Assembly: GCA_036571765.1 (NCBI GenBank)
Contig: BROE01000004.1
Location: 3,221,474-3,285,473 of the forward strand
Direction of reading: 5' to 3'
DNA from: Plecoglossus altivelis
Taxonomy: Eukaryota > Chordata > Actinopteri > Osmeriformes > Plecoglossidae
DNA length: 64,000 nucleotides
Below the pieces are notes generated by a model, which made no database searches, was not told the origin of the DNA, and was given only the letters and a program-made list of their open reading frames with translations. Both the position numbers and the translations under genes were made by a program. Below, piece by piece: positions 35,001-46,100 of this stretch; within the stretch, counting starts at the first letter, position 1, and the number at the start of each line of letters is the position of its first letter.

Positions 35001-37680
35001 ATGAAAGCCAGCAGTGTATCTCAGAGTGGAGTTTAAAACGGGCAAAAAAAACTTTATCTCACGGAGATAGCGCAAACATGTCAAAACTCTATCCAAATCT
35101 TTAACTGTTTTTACCTTTCCTGACATCAGATTCTGTTTTAAAAAATTGAAATTGACAGAGTTAATCGCAAAGTATTCTCCGACGGTAAGTCCAAATGTCT
35201 GAAGATAAAAGCATGCTTTATGTTCTAGTATATTAACATCGACAGCCATGTATTTGACCTTAACCTAAGCTAGTAGTCTTGTCTCATAACAAAAAAATGG
35301 ATTACAGTTTATCCAAGGAAGACATGCCAACGCTGCATCTGTAATAATTAGCAAGCTCAATGCCCCTTTTTAACTTGGTAGTTGCTAGTGGTGCTCTTGG
35401 CCTGAGCCCAGTGCTACACCTACAGTATGTATTAGTCAAATATTTACCCTGTTCAGAAATACGCAGCTATATTGAGAAAGGAGTAAGGGCAAGATGATTT
35501 AATGTGCGCACTAGAGGACCAACTTAGGTGCCAAAGATATGCAGTTCTGGTGGTCTTCTCTTGAGGATCCGACACCACAGGGTCGTTCAGAACACCGCGA
35601 GCGGCCGTGATTCACGACCCGCAGAGAGCACATGAAAGTGCTCCTAAGATAGAGAGGGAGAGACATGGCAATTAGCGCTCATCAAGGGGATTATTCAAAG
35701 GAAAAGCTAAATTGTTCCGCGTCTTTACGAATGAGAGATTTACAGCGGCTCTGCATCGCGTCAGTGCCGTTTGGGCTGCGTGTGGCTGGGACAGATCTCT
35801 GCCTGCTCTTTACACAGGACGCTTCTCATTGGAGGACGGCATAATGAAGTTAATTGAAACATCCACTTGGAAAACAAGAGACGGTACTGGGTAGCCAACA
35901 CATATATTTGCTATGCTATTTATTGACTGCTCTTCAACCCACTACGAACATTTTGATCCTAAGGGTGAAACTCAAATGATATTAAATTTACGAGTTGCTT
36001 TTTTTTTTTTTTTTTAAACCTCTGTTTTTATTCAGAGCTCAAAAAGTTCTTTGTCTCAANAAAATAATTTGAGGGGAAAAATTCTAAACTTAAACATATC
36101 TGTTTTCACTGGAATATACCCTGCTCAATATGAGGTGCAAGGAAATATCAAACTTATATATTTAATCTGTATGATGGTACCTGATCACAATCTAAAATTC
36201 AATGAATATTATGTCTAGTATAAAACGACTCCATACTTTTCAGGAAAATTCGAATCTAACTATCAAGTTTCAACATTACAGGGAAACTTTATTAAAAATA
36301 AATGTAATACAGTCCTGGATTTTCCTCTTCTAAACTTGGTAACAGTTCCCGCCTTTGGCCTCATCCTTCTTGAACCTACAGCAGTAAAACTGTAATTACA
36401 GTATTGCAATAGAAGAGTGAAGAAATATGATATTCTGTTGTGCTACTGTTGCGGGCAACTTTTCCTTTCTCATTCCTTCTCCCAGTATTTTGTTCAGTCT
36501 TTTTTTAGGTGACTTGAAAGTTGAAAACTTTGCACTAAAACACTCTACGGAGAACGAGACCGTCGGACCTACAGAATGATCAGAATCCTCGGTTCCTTAC
36601 ACCTCGTTTGCGAGCGATGTAGCTGTTTGTTCTGCTTGCTGTTCCCGTTGGAGCAGGAGCTTGGAGCAGCAGCTGAGGTTCTGGGACTGCTGTGTCTAAG
36701 TCGGACCTTGGGAGTGTTAGGGAGTCCGGATACAGTGTGCATTTCAAAAGCGCTACTGTTATTACTTCCATTTCAAGGAAACGTGTGATTTTATTCCCTT
36801 TAATATTTCCCCTTTTTACGATCTGGGCACGGGCTTGTGGTCAAGAACAGAACTCACGTAGGTTTTCTGATAATCCACACAGAAACTTCCTTACAGTCTC
36901 TTCACACAGACGAACGTGGGTGGTCGTGATAAATGACATTGGACATTTAAAATTGCTCGCGTTCGTAACAGTCATTACATCAGCCTTCCCTAATGGTGGT
37001 TTCAGTTTTAATGGGCAGGATTATGTGAAAGGCCTGTGACGTTCATATTGAATCTGTTTAATATGATCAGAGTGGACTGTTGGATGACAGGGGTCTGCTT
37101 GACAAGCGTAACAGTCCCTGGGTTCATGTCTACCTCCTTCACACTGAAGCTGCACTGCTCAAGGGTCTCAGGAAGACCCCAAGGGGTCTCAGGTAAGACC
37201 CCTTGAGTCTCAGCAACGAGTCGAATGATATACAAATAATAATCTGAAATGAAGTGGTATCATCTGGCCTTGTAGCTCTATGGCAACAGAAACATTTGTC
37301 TACGGTGGGTTCACTGTATTTCATCCGTAGGGTGAGTCACTAGAGTGTGAATCAAACCGCCTGCCACAACAACCAACGACTCATCCTTAGTAACTGTAAG
37401 TCCTTTGTGTTGTCAAACGGCAGATGGAGGCTAAAGCGTGTCGGTGGCCGAGCCGCGTATCCACCGTAACAGACGAAGCGTAGGCCTAAGTGATGACTGG
37501 CCACCTAGCGCTGCTGTATCTGTTTCAGCGGCTGGATGAAGGAGACCCATGTGCTCCCTGTTCCAGCTCCTGCAACGACCCACAGGCTGGATGGTTGGTT
37601 TCCAGTCTGTAGACGAGGCTCTTTGGCTGATGAGCAGGCGGAGGTTCTATTAAACCATGCGACTCATCGGCTCATCTGAC
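32100..37680. other. Upstream non-coding region with one ambiguous base
   Basis: This is mostly unique sequence. A 15-base T run lies at 36000-36015 and a single N at 36060. A small perfect hairpin (AATCCCTC, loop CCAA, GAGGGATT) is near 33290-33310. Apart from the low-support segment at 34392 I see no gene. Confidence 0.5.
34392..34469 (+). other. Possible small exon with strong splice signals
   Basis: A long polypyrimidine tract ending in ttatctgcag (to 34391) precedes a 78-bp segment followed by the consensus donor GTGAGTG. The segment starts with TAA in one frame and is open in the other two. This may be a non-coding exon of a plus-strand transcript or a chance pair of splice-like sites. 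Confidence 0.2.
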
Positions 37681-37686
37681 TAATCC

Positions 37687-37972
37687 AGCCCAGGCAGGGA
37701 GGCAGGCAGGCAGGGGGGAAGGAGGGAGGCAGGGAGAGAGGGAGGCAGGGAGGGAGGCAGGCAGGCAGGGGGGGAAGGAGAGAGGCAGGGAGAGAGAAAG
37801 GCAAGCAGGGAGGCAGAGAGAGAGGGAGGCAGGCAGGGAGGGAGACAGGCAGGCAGGGAGGAAGGAGGGAGGCAGGGAGGGAAGGAGGGAGGTAGGGAAA
37901 GAGGGAGGCAGGCAGGCAGGGGTGGAAGGAGGGAGGCAGGGAGAGAGGGAGGGGGTGGGAAGGGAGGGAAAG
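37687..37972. repeat. GGCAGGGAGGGA purine-rich degenerate array
   Basis: About 285 bp is built from GGCAGG, GGAGGG and GAGAGAGGG blocks. Long minus-strand frames across it are Pro/Ser/Leu strings and are artefacts. Confidence 0.93.
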
Positions 37973-37999
37973 ATGGCAAGATTGGTAGGGGAAAAGATC

Positions 38000-40060
38000 T
38001 CAGATCTTTTTAAATTTTTCGGTTTATCACATATTATAGTGTCTTTACCAGTTGCCTTTACTTTTGAAACAAAAGTCAGCATTACTGAAAGATAACGATG
38101 TTCCTATGTGTTCCTATAACATGTACCCTACTCTGGATTTCATTAAGTCAGTTCCCTCACGTTCTCAGTGAGTTACTGTGTATTTCAAGCGTACATCTGG
38201 CAGGGCTTCGTTTTAAACACTTCTTCCAGCCTCCATTTCCCTGACTTCCGGGCCACATAGGTCAGGGAAATCTGCCAAGTTCCTCCTGCATGTTGGGCAC
38301 ATATGTTATGCCACACATCACTGGATGGCATTTGATGTTCCTCAGTCCCCTCCGCCCCCTCTCCTTCCTTTCTCCCTCGTTTTTCTCCCCCTGCCTCCAC
38401 TTTATCCCCTCATTTATTCACCCGCTCTTTTCTCTCTCCTTCTCGTTCCCCCTCATCCCTTGCTTTTCGCCTCCTCTCCCTTCTCCTCGGCTGTGATTGT
38501 GATGGAAAGGCTAATCCATGCAGCATATGGTCGCCGCTGGCATCTGATCTGTCCTTAATGGTGGACGTACCAACCAGCCCAATCAGAAGCTTTGATCGTC
38601 GTGAAGAGTCCGACTCCAGTGGCTCTGGTCTTGCATCACTGGCACACTCAAATGAGGCCCTGCCTCTCTGGAACTCATTTTAGGATCATTACTTAAGCCT
38701 CTGCGTATCCCTATTGTATTTGCAGGCATTGGACATGACTAGAGGCTGTGCTTCTGTGCAGTTGGTGTGGTTCTTTGCCCCGCGCTCAGAAGCGCGCTGG
38801 CCCCCCTGTACCTTATCAGACCTCTCTCTCTCTCTCGCTACGGCTGCAGGCTCTTGATGAGTGTTTTCATTTGATGCAGTAAAAGTTGGGTGGTTTGAGT
38901 TTCGTCATTTCTTTGGCTTATAATGATACACTTTTTGCCCACAGGAACCCCCCCACCTCCCACCCCACTCTCCTGGTCTACGTCCTGAAATGGCCTCCAG
39001 ATTTGTTCCCCCTGCCCCCCCCCGCCGTCCCCGCCCCCCCACCTGAGCAAACGACATACAACTAAGCCTTTCCTCACTGTTACCATGTTTGTGTCGTAGT
39101 TGCTTTCTCGAGCCTGCTGTACCACCCAAGTCAAGGTGCGTTTCGGTGTAGGTAGACACTGTCACTGCCTGTACAGTGATCGCTTATGAGACCTCGGTTC
39201 TGTGACAGTATCCTGCTAGCGACTCTGAAAAAAACAGCCACAGCAAGGGCTCAGGATTGTCACTGGGGCAATCACCCACACCTCATATGTAATTAGAGTA
39301 AGATTCAGTGCCTCAGTCATACCTCCCTCCCTGTGACTCACAACCCCCTGCCTACACACACAACACACACACTCACACAGTCACCCACAAACACACACTG
39401 TCACCCACACACAAACACACACACTGTCACCCACACACACTCACTCACTCACCTCAGCACCGCCTACACACACGTGGAACCAGTCAGCGGACATCGAGCT
39501 GGGCCGGGTCTTAAGTAAGATGTAGAGGCTTTGAATGGATGATCTGTTTACAGAGAGAAGAAAGGAGGACTATCAGGTTGCTGTATCTGGAACACATTGA
39601 TGTTGATGCTACTCCCATTGTCAGATCAAACCCTGGATATCTTTGATACAGAACAGATGAGTCAGAACAGAGCTCAAAGTGTCCGATCAGTAAAGGGGTG
39701 TCTTTTGTTTTCTATTAAATGACATAAAGACAGTTTCAAATAAATAAAGTCTTTTAAATCCATAAACACGACCTGTTTAATATTACAGGTTTAATGTTCA
39801 GGCATCAAATCGATTTTTCACTTCAAGTTATTCAGGCTGTTTTTCTATAATATTCATCTTAGGATTGTCATTGACTTTAGTATGTAGTTAAAGTAAATAC
39901 TAAATCATTTTCACAACATGAAAATGTGAAGACCATTTGAAAGCAGGGTTTTCTCTTTGATGAGTATAGTCTCTCTCTGACAGACTTGTAAATAACCTGA
40001 CAGGAATCCGATGCTGATTCTAGCAGACGCTCAGCTGCCTTTATCAAGATCTGAAGATGG
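38000..40060. other. Upstream non-coding region
   Basis: This contains a pyrimidine-rich stretch at 38335-38490, C-runs near 39005-39045 and CA-rich CACACTGTCACCCACA repeats at about 39346-39452. Nothing coding is recognised. Confidence 0.5.
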
Positions 40061-40063
40061 ACG

Positions 40064-40513
40064 CTTGACACAGCCCACCTGGTCAGGCTGTGAAACACCC
40101 TGTGTTGGCTGGGCTTGACACAGCCCACCTGGTCAGGCTGTGAAACACCCTGTGTTAGCTGGGCTTGACACAGCCCACCTGGTCAGCCTGTGAAACACCC
40201 TGTGTTAGCTGGGCTTGACACAGCCCACCTGGTCAGGCTGTGAAGCACCCTGTGTTAGCTGGGCTTGACACAGCCCACCTGGTCAGGCTGTGAAACACCC
40301 TGTGTTAGCTGGGCTTGACACAGCCCACCTGGTCAGCCTGTGAAGCACCCTGTGTTAGCTGGGCTTGACACAGCCCACCTGGTCAGCCTGTGAAACACCC
40401 TGTGTTAGCTGGGCTTGACACAGCCCACCTGGTCAGGCTGTGAAACACCCTGTGTTAGCTGGGCTTGACACAGCCCACCTGGTCAGCCTGTGAAACACCC
40501 TGTGTTGGCTGGG
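40064..40513. repeat. 50-bp minisatellite, 9 copies
   Basis: Units starting CTTGACACAGCCCACCTGG begin at 40064 and every 50 bp thereafter to 40464, with no length change. Copies differ only at a few positions: GGCTG/GCCTG, GAAAC/GAAGC, TTAGCT/TTGGCT. Each unit carries a CACCTG E-box and short inverted repeats (GGGCT-AGCCC and AACAC-GTGTT). Confidence 0.97.
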
Positions 40514-40587
40514 TTTTTACACGCTCACCTGTGTGTGTTGCCACAGGGAAAGTGGATACCTTCAGTCAAGGAAGCTTTGGAGGATGG

Positions 40588-40687
40588 GGTGTGTGTGTGT
40601 GCATGCATGTGTGTGTGTGTGTGCGTGCGCGTGTGTGTGCGTGCGCGTGTGTGTGCGTGCACGTGTGTGTGCGTGCACGTGTGTGTT
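40588..40687. repeat. TG / GTGCGTGCGC alternating purine-pyrimidine tract
   Basis: About 100 bp of alternating GT, GC and CGTGC blocks lies just right of the 50-bp minisatellite. The alternation favours Z-DNA. Frames encode Cys-Val strings. Confidence 0.9.
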
Positions 40688-40689
40688 CT

Positions 40690-42785
40690 CGCGCAGCTTT
40701 CGCAGGGTGGTTAGGAGGAGACAGCCTACTTGGCAGACTGATTTCTGGTTCTGCTTGTGTTGCTCCCTCCCTTGCTCACCACCAGAACGAAGCAGATGGC
40801 GGCGGAGACTGGAGCAAAGTGATTAACAGTGTTAAACCGTGAATGGCTGAGGTCTGTCGTCTTCCTGTTGCTGGGTGGTAATAGAACGGCCGTATTAAAC
40901 ATTAACTTCATTTTCTTCTGTTCCTTGTTTGAGAATGAAGATTCGTCAAGGGAGGCACATTCCTCCTTTTACAAGACCCGATTAGGGAAAACGAACGTTA
41001 CCAGAAGATGAGAGAGAAGGCGGGTAAAACCAAGAACGACCAATATTCCCATAAGCAGAGTGGCTGCAACAGCTTTCATTTATGATTTTCTTTTTTTTTT
41101 ACAAACAGGAGCAGTGTTATTTTAAAGCCGTGTTTGTGAACATTTTCAAAATTAGACATGCAGACCATATCCTGTTATTGAAGTGCCTGGTATCTTTATT
41201 GCAGTGTGAGTGAGGAGGCAAGGATGCAGGGTACGTTGTTCAGCCCCCACCCTGTGCTCTGTCGGGCCAAGGGGGCAGCGTGTTTAGTCATACATTAGGG
41301 TGAAGGACACTTAACTGCGACCTGATGTTAGCTGCTTGTGGATGAAATGGGTTTCTTTAGGCGTGCCTCGAAAAGTATGCACAATAATTTGGCCATTTGC
41401 TGTGGTCTTGTGACGCTGCCGCTGTTATATTGGTTTTGGAATGTACCATTCTATTTCGGAGCAAGCCCACTCGCTGTTGGGTTGTGGGCCAGTCCGGCCC
41501 TTGGCCTACCCATGACTTCACAACAAAGCCCCATGTAAAGGGTCAAACCACACAGAAAAGGCCACTTTGACTAAGTACATTTTTGAGGCGACTCTGTCAA
41601 CATTTATTCAGCATCCTTTTTCTGAAAACAGATGACAGATGGAGCTGACTTGCCGTTAACTCACCACCTGTTTGGACAAATACATTCAAACGATTGTCCT
41701 TCTGAGATTTCGGTGAGAAGCATGAAGAAATCTTTCGAACCCCACGTCGATGTATGTCGGAAAACACGGACGAAAGGAACAGAGCGAAAGAGCTGACCCT
41801 TATCTGTAGTTACGGACAGTAACGTAGACATGTACACATCTACTGTGCACGGGTGTGTATTTGGATGATTTATATAATGATCCACATTTCATTAACAAGT
41901 AGTGTACTGCAATAGGGCCTGCTTCTCCCATTCATCTGTGAAAGCAGAGGCAGTAATTACAGAACGGAGTGGTTATGTTTTAACTGCAATACAGTTTGCA
42001 GTTTTTCACATAAACTGTCAGAAGCTTGAATTTGAAACGTAGCAAAATAAGCTATATTTCTGTAGTGAGTCTCTGCCAGTACCCAGAACAAAATAACAAC
42101 TCCCTCTCCAGTCTCAGTGGCTGCGGCTGCCATGTTTATTTATCTGGACAGAGCTCATCGATGGAATTTCAGAATTAACTGACAGACTTAAAAATATTTA
42201 TTGAAATGGCACAAAAACAAAATGAACATCAAAAAGTGTCCATCATCGCTTCAGTAGAGTTGGACCACGGAGCAGCTGTCTTCTCCTATCCACAAGCTTG
42301 AAGTGAAATAAAGAGCTTGCTTCTATGGTCTCTGTACAACCCAGCCTCCTGCCTTCTCACTGCTATTACCTGAACACTTGACAAACTAAGGACAGACTTC
42401 GAATGAAATATATTTGTATACTTTAATCAGCAGTTCCTGCAATTTTTTTTATTAAATTGTTTTTTTTTTAAGGACCGTCAAAAAATCAAAGTTAAATTGC
42501 TTTATTATTGATTATTATTAGTACTATTTTGCTTGTACTAATATTGTATTTGGTTCTGGCATTGAGTGGTGATATAGAGTATTGGAATTATAGCGGTGGC
42601 AACAGTAGTAATAATAGTAGAGTTTAGCAGAAACCCTCAAAACCATTTCATATGTGAACTGTCTTTCATTTAGAGTTGACTGGAAGAATAATGGGAGGCA
42701 GGCTGAGGATAGTAGCCACACAAAGACAGCTCTCTGAGGGCCTGCCTGCCTGCCCCCCCGCCTGCCTTATCTGGAGATGAGTGTG
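40690..42785. other. Upstream non-coding region
   Basis: This is unique AT-rich sequence with a T/A-rich stretch near 42440-42530. No gene or repeat of note was seen. Confidence 0.5.
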
Positions 42786-43146
42786 GGGACTGCGGCAAAG
42801 GTTAATGGCTGGCCGGGGCAGAGGTCAGGACCAGGGCTGGTATCGGGGTCAGGGCTGGAGCTGGGGCTGTGGCTGGGCCTAGGGTCGGGCCAGGACTGGG
42901 CCTAGGGTCGAGGTTAGGGCTGGGCCTAGGGTCGGGGTCAGGACTGGGGCTGTGCCTAGGGTTGGAGCTGGGGCTGTGGCTGGACCTAGGGTCGGGTCAG
43001 CACCGGGCTTCTGGTCGGGGTTGGGGCCAGGCCGAGGGTCGGGGCTGTGGCTGGGCGTAGGGCTGGGGTCTGGGCCTAGGATCGGGGCTGTGGCTGGGCC
43101 TAGGATGGGGTCTGGGGTCGGGGCTGGTTTCGGGGTTGGGGCTGCC
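42786..43146. repeat. G-rich degenerate minisatellite (GGGCCTAGGGTCGGG units)
   Basis: About 360 bp is composed of GGGGCTGTGGCTGGGCCTAG-type units of variable length (roughly 18-36 bp), with many GGG and GGGG runs on the plus strand. Open frames read Gly-Leu-Gly repeats and are artefacts. Confidence 0.9.
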
Positions 43147-43149
43147 CTC

Positions 43150-46100
43150 CCCTCTCTCTCTGAGAGGTAACCCAGAGCTGGGGAATGATAATGAAAGGCT
43201 TGGATGGATGAGGAGAGTCAGAGGCGTGTCGTACTCTACTCCTGACCCTTACCTCAGACATCATCTCATCCCAGACTTCATCCCAGAGCTTAGAGAGGGA
43301 GGAACGGGGGAGGGGGGGGAGGGAGAGGGGGGTGGGGTGGGCGGAGTGGGGTGAGACAGGGTTGGCCCACTGTGGGTTGAGGTAGTGGTGGGGTGAGTTG
43401 GGGTTGTGGTCGTTTCTTTCTAAACACTGATGCTTAAAATAGTCAGGTTTTTTTTTGCATTTGATCATTTCAACTTCTGTCATGAAAGGCAACGGTTGGA
43501 GGGAAAAGACTCGGATTAAATGCAACATCAAACATTTGCGCGAATATGTGCACGTGGGAGGGAAATGCAATACTTCACATCTGCCCGTATCAGATATGAT
43601 TTGGCTTTCCGTTGTGCTCGTATCGTAGGATGATTTCCAACTACGATTTCTGTAACAAATAAAATATTAAGCTTCAGTAGTTTGGGCAAGAGATGGTTCT
43701 GTCTACCACAGCTGCAATAAAGTTAGAACGTCAAGCTTAGCTGATTTATTTGAAGAGAAGGGGAAGTGTTTAATACGAGACATGTGTTTTTAATAGATAG
43801 CTGAAGTTCCACGCGATGAATCGCAGAAAGATATAAAAATGAGTGTACGGGCGACAGCGAGAGTCTTACCCCTGTCGTGTCTCTCCCAAAGAAAGATGAG
43901 CTTTGTGAACGCGCTCCTCTCCGGATCAAAGCAAGCGGACTTTCGTAAAACATTTATTCATCATACGTTGAATCAACTCAGCCTGCCTGTGTTGGGTTTC
44001 TGAATCTTAGGCCTCTAAACATAATCATTCAAAATGTTTGCATATTGTGTATCACATGTGGCAATCGAATAGCGTAGTCTTTGGTTCTTGGACTGCATCT
44101 CAGAAGAAATGCATTTTCATCTCTCATCAACCCTTTCACATGTGGAACACAGTGTCTGCCTTTGGTTATATTGAGAGAGACAGACAGGTGCAAACAAACA
44201 CACGCAGCTATCCGCCCCAAGAGCTCCACTGTATACAAGAGAGGATGTCCAAATATACCACGACCCATACCAAATCTACTTATCCAGCCTTTGTTCAGGG
44301 TCTTGCACTAACACTTGGAACCTCCGCTGCCAGAAAAATAAACACAATCACTCAAGACTGGGACCTGAATCAAAAATGGCGTCTGGTCCTGTAGGCTAGC
44401 AGAGATGCCAACCCGAAAGTTTAAACAAGTTTTTTTTTTTTGGTCAAATCTCCCAACAGGATTTCGATAAAGTATGTGCATTATGGCAAGATTTGATGAC
44501 CAGATATGTTTTGCTAAACGCAAACTGTCTACCGAGCAGCTTGTTAGTCATTGTCTGTGTTCCAGCACAAGCCCGTTAGTCAATCAGCATCTGAGCTGCT
44601 GTTTATCAGTTCACAGTTTAATCAGCAAGTCTCTCGCTTGACTGTTTTGAGGCTACTCCCGTTTCCACAGCCGATGTCTCTCTGCGATGGTCAGCAGTAT
44701 GTTGTGGTGTTGAAGGACTGTTCATCTGGGTCCTTACGGCTCTTTATGCATGTGTGTGTTCAGAGAAAGAGATCATTTTGTGTGTTTAATTGCCGTAGGT
44801 GGTGGCAGGGGATGGAGGGGGGGGGGGGGGGATAAGAAGGAGAAAGAGTGAGGGGAAAGGAGGGGGTGTGGAGCGGGCTGAGTGTAACGAGAGAGACTAA
44901 GAGTGTGTGTGAGAGTGGGAAGGGTAGGAGGAGTGGAAGATCTTCGATGAGACACTGACAGTTTCCCTCTGCTGCAGAAACGGCCCATGAGTTTGAAGGC
45001 GTTGTTGAGACTACAGAGAAACGCTTTCCTCCTTTTTCGCTCCGGGAAAAGTGATTGATCACTGTCCAGTCTGTTCGCTTTCGAAAGACAGTTGTCTCTG
45101 AAGTTTCCTGAGCCGGACTAAAGCCCTTTGTGACTAAACAAATGGAATAAATTACACAACTGGAGTGAATTATAGTTTTTCCTTCTAGAAGTTGCTGGCA
45201 TTTATTATATTACAAATGCCTTTATGTTAGGAACAGAAATTAAATGGGGAAGTCATAAAAGTGCTCTCCCTCCCTCCCTCTCTCTCCCGCTCTCTCTCTC
45301 TGTCTCAGACTTCTGGCAATGGTCCCTATTATTCAGTTAAATAGGAGCTCATGCTATTCAAGGGTCAAATCTTTCTACTTGTGAATAGATTGACATGGGT
45401 TTGAGGATCTTAGTGTCTGGCTGACTCTGTTTCCGTCCAGTCGTGGACTACAGTGTCAAAGCAGCCCCAGGGATCAGCTTTTAGTTTGCCTGCTACATCT
45501 GCTCTACATATTTACCCCTGGGCCTCTTGAATTCTACAGCTCCACACCCACCCACACACAAACTACACAGACACACACGCAAACTACACAGACACACACG
45601 CAAACTACACAGACACACACGCAATCTACATAGGCACGCACACTCATAACCCACTGGAGGGATATGCGCGCACCCCCCTCCCCTCCCCCCCCCAACAAAC
45701 TAAATCCTAGTTGTACACCTGGTTGGGAAGTTAAGTTCACGTGCTGATGTCTTTGAAACACACCCCCCCCCCCCCCAGTCTTACTCTTGAACCACCCTGT
45801 GTTTATTAGGCAGGTAGCAAATCTAAAAATGAGCCCATGTTATTTCAGCCTATCAGCTCCTCCGAAGCAGCAACATGTTGCCGTGGCTCCACCAAAGCGC
45901 TCCTGATGACTCAGAATATTTCCTTATTTACGGCGGCAGCGGCCTCAGCTTTGAACTCCTTGGTTGTTCAGAGGCTGATCCTGTGACAGCTTGTTCCTGT
46001 AAATACTTCGAAGTGCCCCAGGATTAGAAGATTGGGGATCCAATGGAAAAAAAATAAACACTGTTTACAGCCTTTCATTCACTGTACGAGGCCGTGCAGA

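Noticed and set aside
37672..38082. 136-codon Pro/Ser/Leu-rich minus-strand frame
   Set aside because: It is the translation of the GGCAGGGAGGGA array; there is no conserved sequence.
40064..40513. CRISPR array
   Set aside because: The 50-bp units are directly contiguous with no variable spacers, and the DNA is vertebrate.
42869..43170. Gly-Leu-Gly repeat protein
   Set aside because: It arises from the G-rich degenerate minisatellite.
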